This document shows positions 21,722 through 31,990 of a DNA stretch of 64,000 nt, one piece after another. The notes under the pieces were generated by a model. It saw nothing but the letters and a program-made list of their open reading frames with translations, ran no database searches and was not told where the DNA came from. The DNA lies in contig BSYQ01000001.1 of assembly GCA_030272585.1 (NCBI GenBank), positions 9,253,001-9,317,000 on the forward strand, given 5' to 3'. The stretch comes from Bryopsis sp. KO-2023 (lineage: Eukaryota > Chlorophyta > Ulvophyceae > Bryopsidales > Bryopsidaceae). Every line of letters begins with the position of its first letter. Within the stretch, counting starts at the first letter, position 1. The translations under genes were made by a program, and so were the position numbers.

Positions 21722-23484
21722 TTGAATTATAACCACTAAAGTAATTTTGATCTGAATTATGTTCATGAAAGTGGGGTGCTTTTTTGAAATCCCAAACCTG
21801 TTCTGCTTTTAAATCTCAAAACTTGTTCTTAAAATGATATGTGTGTGTAATAATGGATGGTGTAACAATTTGGTAGTTTTTTCTGGTCTTTTTCGAGGGG
21901 AATGGCGGTACGTATTGTTGTTTGCAGTTCGGATGTTTGATTTTTTTGATGTTTTGCTCGATTTCTTCGTGAGAAGCAGAAAGCAGCGTTTGATTGAGAA
22001 GGTGGTGGAGTGGGCTGTGTTTTCTTTTATGAGCAAAGACGATTTGCAATTCTCATCCTTTCAAAATACCTCTACAAGTGAGGGATTCTGCAGTGTCAAC
22101 ACAACAGCTAATCACAGACCAAACTTTCACACAATCTACAAGTAGCTGTGATATTTCTACTGCATGAGCGAGAAGACAAGAAAAAAAGTAGCAATTGGCA
22201 GTGCAAACTTTCAACATTCGATTTTATTTTTGTTACTCGGCTCTGGACCTCGGGTCTGGTGAGGATTTGTGGAGTTCCATTTCCTCATTTAGCTTTCTGT
22301 GCAAGTCCCATGTCCACTGGCTGTTCATGCAGAGAAAATATATCCTTCGAATCCTCTCTTCCTGCTTAAAACTTGCTGCTGAGCCTGGTGGTATCGTTTG
22401 CAAGCATTTGAATGTCATGTGCCTACCTGATCCAATGCAGCTTGTCAATTCTTGGAGGACAGCGCCACATTGTCATCTACAAGTGACAATGGTTTCCCCC
22501 CATAGCACCCCCCCAAGCCCAGGCTGCACGATTGGGCAGTGCTGCATTTACTCCAGAAATGAAGAGGTGTTTGTGTCATGGATACCAAGGTGAACAACCT
22601 CCAGACAGATGATTATTGTTCAAACATAGATATAGTTGGCTGCACTCATGTAGTAAAGGTGCATGGGCACAATTCAAGAGATTCTGCATTTGGCAAACAT
22701 TGTGTGGTTGCATTCAACAGTGTGTGCGCAACCATTCATATTATTTTCCTCACAATATAATGTTTCTAGCTCATCAGATCGTGAAAACTTCTGTTGCAGC
22801 AAATTTGCTGCCTCATGTTGGTATGTTTTCAGCACCATCAAAGAGAAAAGAAATGAAGAACTTACACTCCAGTGTTTCCAGCAACCCAACCCAACCAAAG
22901 GAGTTACTTGAAAAAGCGACTTTTTTCAAATAAAAATTTACATATTCATTCCGCAGAATGCTTGATCGCAATAAAAAACATTTTGCTGGACGTCGGTGCA
23001 ACTCTCAAAGCTACACTTGTAGCCGCATATCCCATATAGAAACTTTTCCCCCAAAAGTGAAATGAACCTTGCCCCCTCAACAGTCAGAATATTAGACATT
23101 TTCCTTTGATCCCTGTTTTTCTTCCTCTCTTCAGGTATCAAAATTAACCAAACAAAATAAACCAACCAGGCTGCTAGGGCAAGACGGTATAGCTGCAGTG
23201 ACGACAATAATCCCAGAATCCCCCGAAAACGACGATGTTCCCCACATCCCTCATTACTGAAAAACTGCAAACAGGGTCACTATCCCATTGTCAGTATTAA
23301 CACCTTCCACCATATGAAAAATTGCCAGATTGCAAGATAAAAATACCCCTTTCAGCAGCCACCTGGCTGACGCTGCTCTCTATACCCATAACCTCTGCAA
23401 AACTACTTCCATATTCCCAAATCCCATGCATCTCTAATAATTGCCCCTCCCCCCCCCCTTCTTCAAAAGAAATTTCGCCCGAAT
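21722..23484. other. AT-rich convergent intergenic region
   Basis: This lies between the plus-strand gene ending at 21721 and the minus-strand phosphate transporter ending at 23485. Open frames are short and without domain signal. It probably holds two 3' UTRs. Confidence 0.4.
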
Positions 23485-25224
23485 TTAAGCACTGCAAGTG
23501 TCGATCAGAGCTGCCAAGGCTGGAGACAAGATGCTCAACTGCTTGGCACTGGTGTCGATATTCAACTCATCGTACTCAGCATTGAGTTCGGAGGCATTTC
23601 CATCAATGCCCTCGATGGTGTCGGTTCCCAGAGCCGCAATCAAATCCTCATTGGCAGCGAACACTCCCTGCTCATATCGAGCGATGGTCCTGAGGTTAGG
23701 GATGGACGGTGCATAGATCGCTTGTGCAAAGAAAGCAGCGGAAGTGAATCCGACGACCACCAAGGTGATGAGCCAACCGCCGATAACCTTCAGGAAGAGC
23801 ATTCCGTTCACACCGCCGACCCCTTCCAGAAGACCAACTCCCACGGTAGCTCCGACTTGGCAATGAGTGGTGGACAAAGGAATTCCGTAGCGGGAGCCGA
23901 TGATGATGATGGTTGCTGAACCCAACTCGATGGTGAAACCTCTGGAGGGGGAAATCTTGGTGAGCTTGACTCCAATGGCACGGATAATGGTGTGTCCATA
24001 TGTGGCCAAACCAACCACGATCCCGAATCCACCCAAAACCAAAATCCAGATGGGGACCTCAGACTTGGACTCGACCTTCATCTCGTTGTAGATACCGTAG
24101 ATTCCGGCGAACGGCCCGATCGAGTTGGCGACGTCGTTGGCTCCGTGAGCGAAAGAATCGCACATAGCAGTGAACACCTGCAAGAATCTGAAGGCCTCCT
24201 CCGTCTCCACAGCGAAGTTCTCGGCGTTGTCGTGGACGTTCTGGACGGCATCGTCGCTCTTGACGATGCTGTGAAGGTCCTTATCCAACATAGTCAATGC
24301 CTTGTTAGCGGTATTGCCAGTGGCAGCCTGGGTCGCTGCGGCACCCTCGACGCCCTCCTTGCCCTCGGGCTTGGTATCCTCCAAAGCCAGGTTGTCCTTG
24401 GCGGCAGCTGCCTGACCGACGGCCAAACCCCTCTTGCGCAACCATGGAACGAAAGCGAAGTGGAGAACCAGACCGATGATGGCGCCCAAACCCCAAGCGA
24501 TAACACTCGACCAAAGAGGTCCAAGATGCTCATGCAGTTTCTTCTTTTCTCCGTTGATCGTGACCTTCCTGCTGAAACCCTTGTAGATGATGAAGTACGC
24601 GTTGACAGCGATGGTCACTCCCACGAGGAAGGGAAAGAAAATCAAAGACCTCTCGAACGACCGTGGACTTCTGAGAATGAACATACGGACGGTATAGAAC
24701 AAGAAAGAGGCAGCAAGTCCTGACAGGAGCGGACTGACAACCCAGGAAATGATGACAGGGACAACTCCGCTGAACTTCTTGAGGGCCTCCTTGCTCGAGT
24801 CATACTTGTACCAAACAACGGCATCGCTTCCGTGGGCAACCAAACTCATACCGATGATCCCTCCAATGACGGAGTGAGTGGTTGAGACGGGCAACTCCAG
24901 GAAAGTTGCCAGCAACAGCCAGATACCGGTGGCAAGGAGCACGCAGAGGAAGCCATACATAAGAACCTCAGGGTCCTCCGCGAATGCCGACTTGTCCGCA
25001 ATCTTTTTCCGCACCGTGTCCGTAACTTGTGACCCCAACAAAACCGCTCCTCCGAATTCGAAAATCGCTCCAATGATCACGGCCTGAGTGAGGGTCAGGG
25101 CCTTAGAACCGACGGACGAGGCGAAAGCGTTGGCGACATCATTAGCTCCGATACCATAGGCGGTGAAAAACGCAGTGAATGCACCCAACACCACAACCCA
25201 GGTATACTGATCCCAGTCTTCCAT
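23485..25224 (-). CDS. PiT-family phosphate transporter (PHO4 superfamily), intronless
   Basis: A 579-aa membrane protein. Both PiT signature repeats are present: GIGANDVANAFASSVGSKAL near residue 25 and FAHGANDVANSIGPFAGIYG in the second half. Each is followed by an inverted partner (LPVSTTHSVIGGIIG, IPLSTTHCQVGATVG). About 10-12 hydrophobic segments flank a central cytosolic loop of ~120 residues rich in Ala, Glu and Lys. PiT proteins import inorganic phosphate with Na+ (or H+) across the plasma membrane or an organelle membrane; no targeting peptide is visible. The upstream in-frame GTG codon was rejected in favour of the ATG at 25224 (MEDWDQY). The frame has no intron and higher GC at third codon positions than its neighbours, which fits a highly expressed gene. 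Confidence 0.92.
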   Translation of the reverse strand: MEDWDQYTWVVVLGAFTAFFTAYGIGANDVANAFASSVGSKALTLTQAVIIGAIFEFGGAVLLGSQVTDTVRKKIADKSAFAEDPEVLMYGFLCVLLATGIWLLLATFLELPVSTTHSVIGGIIGMSLVAHGSDAVVWYKYDSSKEALKKFSGVVPVIISWVVSPLLSGLAASFLFYTVRMFILRSPRSFERSLIFFPFLVGVTIAVNAYFIIYKGFSRKVTINGEKKKLHEHLGPLWSSVIAWGLGAIIGLVLHFAFVPWLRKRGLAVGQAAAAKDNLALEDTKPEGKEGVEGAAATQAATGNTANKALTMLDKDLHSIVKSDDAVQNVHDNAENFAVETEEAFRFLQVFTAMCDSFAHGANDVANSIGPFAGIYGIYNEMKVESKSEVPIWILVLGGFGIVVGLATYGHTIIRAIGVKLTKISPSRGFTIELGSATIIIIGSRYGIPLSTTHCQVGATVGVGLLEGVGGVNGMLFLKVIGGWLITLVVVGFTSAAFFAQAIYAPSIPNLRTIARYEQGVFAANEDLIAALGTDTIEGIDGNASELNAEYDELNIDTSAKQLSILSPALAALIDTCSA

Positions 25225-26282
25225 CTTGATCACTTCTGCTTGGACCAGTGCGCAGAGCTACGACGTCACAGGGCAGGCAAAGACGGGAAAGAATAAAGCA
25301 ACACCGACTTTGTGTCGCCCCAGAAGACGACCACAAGAATATTCGTCGTAGAATATGCGATGTTGCCACCACACAATCGGAAATCCAGAATCTTAAGTCA
25401 CTTCGATGCCGAGAATCAACTCGGCCACACCCGATATCTGCCCTGGCATGACGTTGCGAGGTGGAGTGAGAAGGAACGGCTGGGCTGGCAGCCGTGAAGC
25501 GACCCAGTGGAGAACCACTCCCTCCCCAAGCAAGAAAACCCATCAATCAATCGAGCAAGAAAGAATCACCAACCCCAACCAGCTGGAAGCAACTTGACGA
25601 AGGATCGATCAATCACTGATTAAGTTATTGCTTGCTGCTCTTCCATCCCCCCCCTCCCCCACCAACAACAAAAATACTAAAACTGGAATCTGGAATATAT
25701 TTACACTTGAACCTGTTTACAAAAAGAAACCATCTATCTTTTTTCTCCAAACGAAATTCCCTTCCTCCTAATTCGTTTGCAAACAAAAAATTTCCTGCGT
25801 ACATCATGAAAAAAAAACACGCACGGGCCCCAGAATATATTTCTGACTCGGCATCGCCTCGGAATCGGTTCATAATCGAATCAGCAAGATCCACCCGAAC
25901 GTCGGATTCGAGAACGAGGCGGTACGGTGTCGTGATGTGATCCGGGGCAAACCATTAGCAAACTTCGTCGCGCGCGTGCGGTTGGGCGGTGTGAATTGGT
26001 CGTAGCCTGGGTCTAGCGACTCACAGGATTGATGTGGAGCTTTGATCGAAGTTTTGGGGCGCTGTTACTGTGACGACCCCCATAGAGATTGTGATTTTTG
26101 CCCTGATTCCATCCAACGCAACCAGTTGGAGTGAAAAAAAAAAACTCCAAAAAAAAAAGTGTTTGATTTTTTGAACCATCCTTAGCGAGGTAGAGGAGAC
26201 TGCCACGAAAGGGTGGAAACTTTGTCGGCATTCGGGGGTCCGGTTATTCTTGCTGGAATCCGTCGACCGTGGCTGCAACGAA
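25225..26282. other. Divergent intergenic region
   Basis: This is the space between the PiT gene (minus) and the SDR-like gene (plus). A minus-strand open stretch around 25830-25930 reads like protein (RVDLADSIMNRFRGDAESEI) but has no in-frame ATG with context and no clear splice sites, so I do not call it. Confidence 0.35.
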
Positions 26283-28053
26283 ATGGCGGAACGGAGTCTC
26301 GCAACCCTCGGAGCCGGTGAGTGTGTGGATTCACTTCTCCTGTTTGGAGGCCTGTTTCGTTTGGTGGGTCGCACTGGGGGGAAATGCTGTGTGCAGCTCA
26401 ACCAGCGGTCGTCGATCGAGTTCTTGGCGCGTGAGATTGTAGCGAATGTGCGTTTTGGACGATGAGTCCTTCGTCCTCCCGAACCCTTTTGCCTGGTGGG
26501 TGCTGTTCCAACGGGAAGTCAACGGGATATGATGGTTGGATTGAAAAAGCAGGATTCCTTTGGGGGTGCTGCAGGCAAACAGCTGTATCAGAAAGTGGCC
26601 GTGGTCACCAACGCGTTGAGTCCTCTGGGCGAAGCTTTTTGCGTTCAGTTTGCGCGCGAAGGGGCGAGCTTGCTGTTGGTGGACGGTGATTATGAGGGAG
26701 CGATTGCCATGGCTGAGGACATCAATATGTTGGGGGGACTCGATCCCAACTACGGGGACATCGGCCATGATCCCTGGGGATCTTCCATAAAAGCTGTTGC
26801 AGTCCAGGTGACCTGCTGAAAATAATCCAACTTCATGTACATGTGTGGCCGGTTTTTTTTTCCAAAGTTTTATTCATGGCTTTGGCTCCGGGGACGAAAG
26901 ATACCTGTTCAAATTTGTTCAGCATGTAGTTTGCTGCGTCGAGGGACGGTGAATGCTTTTGGTCGATTCACACTTCTCAAAGAAATGGGCAAAACCAAGG
27001 GATATGAGAAAAGAGGGAATGAGCATTTCAACAGATCACTGACACCCGGGTTTTAAGGAATGGGATGTCTTGCTGGGAGCGATTCTATTTTCGTGTTGGC
27101 TTTGTTAGGTGGATCGCCTCACTCCAGACTTGGCGGACAAACTCGTCACTACATCCGTCAATTCCTTTGGTCGTTCCCCCGACATTCTCGCAGATATGAG
27201 CGGCCTCCTGGGCTCTGAATTCACGACAGCCCTTTCCCACAGCTGTGGCATAGTTAGCAAGATGATGTATCAAGAAGGTGGAAAACAAATGGCCAAATCA
27301 TTCAAAAACGATGCAGATAAGTCTTCGGTAGTCACGGTGACTCCATTTACCAGCAGGGAAATTTTCATGCCCGGGTGGCTGGGTGTGTTGGATCCTTTAA
27401 GTGACGATTTGGATTCGATAGAGTTCGACGGCGAGTGCCCTCGCTTGCACATCCTCTGTTCGGAGTCGAATGCTAGGATTCTTAATGGAGGGCAGGCGAT
27501 GCGACGGTCATTACGAGCTAGGGATTGCAACATTGAAGTGAGGTGCAGCAACCTGGTATCCTTGCTTCCACGTCTGACATCCGGACTGATGCAAGGCGCT
27601 GAATTCAAACTGGTGGATTGGGAGGACAGTGCCGAAGACAGGGCCCTTGGAAATGGGGATCTGTCTGAATTAGTCATGTCGGTGAATGTCGAGAGGCTGT
27701 GCTGCACGGACGAGGAATCCCAGAGCGACGACATCAGCGATTACGAAAGCAACGTGCAGGCAGTCTCATCGCCCAGGTCGCCGTTGCCGGAGACCATCGT
27801 TTCAAGGGCAATCCTTGGCCGTCCCTTTGATGCGTGTTTGCAGAAAAACGATGGCTATCCAGAAGATGTTTGGGGGATCGTGGGTGGCCGGGAAATCGAA
27901 AAGCCGGAGGCATTGAGAGTGCTGGATGATGACTGCGTTCTGTCCATCGCTAGGTCGGCCGTCAATTGCAGTGTTCGTTGGTTGCTCTTTGGCTATATTG
28001 TGATCATGGTTGCCGTGCCAAGAGTGCTCGGAGGGTTGTCCGTGGGGATTTAG
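26283..28053 (+). CDS. Degenerate short-chain dehydrogenase/reductase with C-terminal membrane anchor
   Basis: The best model has exons 26283-26316 (MAERSLATLGA), 26575-26807 and 27109-28053, giving 403 aa. The splice sites are GTGAGT/CTGCAG and GTGACC/TGTTAG, and phases fit. An unspliced start at 26529 is the alternative (407 aa). The start reads as an SDR Rossmann fold: YQKVAVVTNALSPLGEAFCV, FAREGASLLLVD and a second region LVTTSVNSFGRSPDILADM. The glycine motif TGxxxGxG is altered to TNALSPLG and I find no YxxxK catalytic pair after SSVVTVTPF, so dehydrogenase activity is doubtful. The second half is acidic with a disordered stretch. A hydrophobic segment near the end (WLLFGYIVIMVAVPRVLGG) suggests a tail anchor. 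Confidence 0.65.
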
Positions 28054-29446
28054 GGGGTATCATGAACGAAGGGTGGGTGTTACACTTCGTGAGTGTGAGG
28101 AAAAAGTGAGAAAAGAGTGAGATGGACGTGTGTGTGTATGTTGTACATGGTGTATTGGCATGTGTGAGAGCTTCAGCTTCATATTGGCGTCGTTGGTTTT
28201 CCTTGTGCGTTTATGTAGGTAGAGAAAGGGAAAAAAAGAGGGGGGGGGAGAAGGGGAAAAAGCAACGATGCTCTGTTTTTCAAGTATTCAGCATCGTAGT
28301 TCTTTCGACGCTTTGGAAGCCCTATACTGCTCAACTCTGGCTTTTCTATTTGCGGGCATTTATTCCGCGGTGCATTTGTAGTGTTGGAGAAGAGAAAAAA
28401 AAGAATGATTTTTTTGCATTGCTGTGTTTTTTTTTCGTTTGTTTGTATGGGGGAGAGGGGAGGCCAGATCCTTGCCAAAGAACTGGGGTCTTGAGACATA
28501 AATTACCTTTTTCATAATACATGTATTTGGCAAGAGTGGCAACAGCTGTGATTGTAGCGTATTCTGCTCTGCTGTTGCCGCCTGGGATTCTGATCGGTTA
28601 CTAGTAAGCTGTGTGTTTTAAATGGTATTTCGCATGCGTGCCGTCTGAGGACTGGGATGAGGGAATGGTGATAGAACGTTGCTGTGCCGTCCAGCAGAAA
28701 AAGAAAAAAAAAAAACATACTGGACTCCGCGTCTTCCATCTGCACAAAGGGTATGGAAAATGCTACATTAATAAACTGAGGACGTTCTTCGTTGGATGTA
28801 AAAGCTACATGCTGATGGAAACGATGCTTGGAGTTTTTGCATTTCGAAAAAAAAAATGAAAGAAGAAATGAAGTCTGGATGATATTTAGATGTTGATGAA
28901 AGAATTCAACATGGGTTGGGTTGTCCTTCTCTGCCAGCCAATTGATCATGCACCCACCATGAACATGATAAATTTACACATAATTATGAATCCATTTATA
29001 TCAAATACAAGCACTGCGGTGACTGAATTTCATGAAAATGGTTATGGAATCCATTCAATCACAACCATTTTTTGCGCAGTGAAATCTAATGTTTGGTTGT
29101 AATCATATAAGATGCGATGCAATTTGGACTCATAATAAAAAAAGCTTCATTTTCGCATCTGTTTTATATTTTCAACAGATTGAGTCATAGAGGAGAAAAT
29201 GAGTGCGATGAATCAAAACCAGAACAAATCAACACAAAAAGCAAACTTGAAGGTAGAATTGTTACACACAGCGTTGTTACATACAAACATTGGTTGAGGC
29301 GACCACAAATACACCACAAAGGGATGATTGCTATCCCCTGTCAAAACCATCTAATGATGACTCCCTTATTTTTCTTGCACTGGGAGGAAATGCATGTTGA
29401 GGAGGGGCTAATGCTATTTTCTATTGAACAAATGGAAACCACAAAA
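28054..29446. other. AT-rich convergent intergenic region
   Basis: This lies between the convergent ends of the SDR-like gene and the predicted lumenal-protein gene. It has poly(A)/poly(T) runs and no supported coding region. Confidence 0.4.
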
Positions 29447-30661
29447 CTAAAATCCAAGCAGCGACTTGAAAGCCTTGACCTGCTCTTCCAGCCCACCCAC
29501 TTCCTCCTCTACTTCTTCTTCATTCACCCCACGGGTGATATCAACCTCGACCTTCGAGACTTCATTCTCAATTTCCTGGGGGTTGAAAGCGGAAAGGAAA
29601 TTGTTAACATGATCAATTTTAGTAATCAATCACACTGGGCGTAACTGTCAATTGCAACAAGGCAAACCTTATATCCTTGTTGAAAACAAATCCACAAAGT
29701 CAGTTTAAGAGGAGTCCGTTTAAGTCAGTTTAACTGCATCCTTCTCCATAAACCGGCTGTGTGGACCTTTTTTCAATGTGTGGACCTTTTTTCAAGTGGA
29801 GGTGCAACAAACCAGTGGCAAACTCACCCCAAGCTCCTTTTCCAAAGCTTGTTTCACTGCAGGAGGGGCATCGATGTTTCCAATCTCTTCCTCCAATTCT
29901 GGAATCGCCTTTTCGGCCAGCTCATCAGTTTCGTCAGCCGCCAAATCAGCCCACGAAGGTCCTGCAATCGAACATGAAATCGATCAAATACTGCTCCACC
30001 TCCAAGCTTCAGAGCATCAGGGAATAACGGAGAGCACCACCATAGACTATATTTTGAAAAAAAATCAAGAATTAACATCCTTGCTGCCTATTAGCAACGT
30101 TATATAAGTTTTTCCTCCTTCTGTCTTGCACCAGAGGTCGAATCGTGACTGATTAATCGCGCGTCAATCGTTCCGTTTCGTTTCGTTAATGGAGGATGTT
30201 GGATGTTACGTCACGTGCTCAGGGCAAATCCGAACGCTTCTCGATTCTTCTTCAAAACCCCCCCGAGAACAAGCGGTCTGTTCGCCACAAGAAAACTTGC
30301 GGCCCTCTCTACCTCACTCACGACCACCCAACAAACTTCTCCAACTCTACTAAACCCACCGAAAGCTTCACGGCGATACCAATAACGCTGGACGCGCGTT
30401 GCTAGACATTACACAACCTATCGGGGCTTCAACACACAGTGTGTTCGGAAGTCTGAGGTGAATGGCGCGCTTACCAGGGAGAGTGGATAAGACTCCAGCC
30501 ACCCCAGCGGTATGAAGTCCTAGACGAAACATCGATCTCCTGGTCAGGACCGGTGCAGGTCTAGATCTTGAAACGGCGCGAACCTTGACGGTTCTGAGCT
30601 TCGAGGCCTGCTGCTGCTGGCACAAGTTGACAATATCGAATTGCTTAACGTGGAGGCTCAT
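29447..30661 (-). CDS. Predicted plastid (thylakoid-lumen) acidic protein, unknown function
   Basis: Three exons join in phase: 30475-30661, 29828-29961 and 29447-29575, giving 149 aa. Residues 1-40 are hydroxylated, basic and almost free of acidic residues, like a chloroplast transit peptide. LTRRSMFRLGLHTAGVAGVL follows, a twin-Arg plus hydrophobic stretch typical of lumen targeting by the Tat route. The mature part (~85 residues) is strongly acidic and helical (DETDELAEKAIPELEEEIGN, EEEVEEEVGGLEEQVKAFKS). Size and targeting resemble small extrinsic photosystem subunits, but I recognise no family. A mitochondrial presequence is the main alternative. Confidence 0.6.
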
Positions 30662-31990
30662 CTTTGCTTTTTTTTATGTTTTTGAGACGTTTCGAAAGCG
30701 AAAAACACGAATATGTGGTCGAGGCCAAGTGTTAAAACAGGACTGTGTCAGATCTGTTGTTTGCGAATCGCCCAATGAGTGGTCGCGATGACAGCTTGAC
30801 TGCATCAGAAGGGATCCACTACGGATCCCTACCACCTCCACCCTGAATCCTGCGCGCCCTGAATGATGGTTTGAATCATTGATTATTGATTGATTGATGC
30901 TGTTCCTGGGCAGAACTTGATACAGTGAACTCACTGAGTTCAACCCAGGAAGGAAACAAACAAACAAACAAACAAAGATTACACACAGAGAAGGAAACAA
31001 GGACATACCCACCACTAGAAGTTTTTACCTCAGACCCAGCCCCATCACATATACAGACTGCTGACTCAGATCCTCACAACCCTTTTCCATGTCTCAGATC
31101 CTCTTCTCCAGATGTCGGTCACAACAATGCCAAAGAAAAACCAGAGGATATTTGTTCTGATTCCCTGTAGCATTGATTCTCCTCTCAAAAAACACCTGGA
31201 GGCTGCGTTTGGTTGCTGTAATCCTTGATTGGTGGATTGTACTGTTCTGTGGTTGAACGTTAGGTTGCGCCATGAAAAAATTGTTGCAGTTTCAGATGTT
31301 CACACATGTCGACACAGACGTTCATATATTTCTGCATCCATCTCCCTGGTTGGAACTTTCTTTCCTTTCCCTTTCTCCCTTGTCTTGCAAACACTGGTAA
31401 GGAGTCTGATTTTTTTGAGAATTTCTAGCTCCCTGGAGTCTCTCTGTTTGCTTAGACAAAAAAAGGGAAACACAAAAATATAGATAATCGTCCACCTGCA
31501 ATCAAAGAAACAGCCCCCACATGCAAAACCTGATCGTGAACGTCTCAATCAGTCATTACACCCTGCAGTGCCAACGCCTCAATTCAAAAGCGAAGTGAGT
31601 CGGAAAGCAAAGAGGAGAAAGAAAAAAAATTACCAATCAGTGCCCTGCCCCCCCTTTGCAGGCAAGCCATTAGGACCAATCTGCGTGAAACTGTCAACCA
31701 TAGTCATGTCTCGTCTCGACAAACCACATGCTGACCAAAAAATCAATGTAAAGAATCAAAGTTGTTTCCGAAGAATAAAAAATCCAACCTGAAATAAAAA
31801 ATCGTTCAGCCTGTCCTACTGGAGCAAACACTTTCTTTTTTCCTAGCGTTATTGAACCTATGAACCCTGACCTGTTCATACCCCACCACTGAATTTCTCA
31901 ACACAATCCCAAATAATGACACAGAAAAAAAAATGACATTGTGGGGCGCAGGATAACCATGACTGTCCATGGAAAATACGAGCGCCATAT
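30662..31990. other. Intergenic region with TGATTGAT microsatellite
   Basis: This is the upstream region of the lumenal-protein gene together with the 3' flank of the MFS gene. It contains AAAC repeats (30956-30975) and a short ATTGATTGATTG tract (30888-30898). No gene is supported. Confidence 0.4.

Noticed and set aside
25625-25930. Minus-strand stretch RVDLADSIMNRFRGDAESEI
   Set aside because: Protein-like for ~30 residues but without start codon, acceptor or continuing exon; too weak for a gene call.
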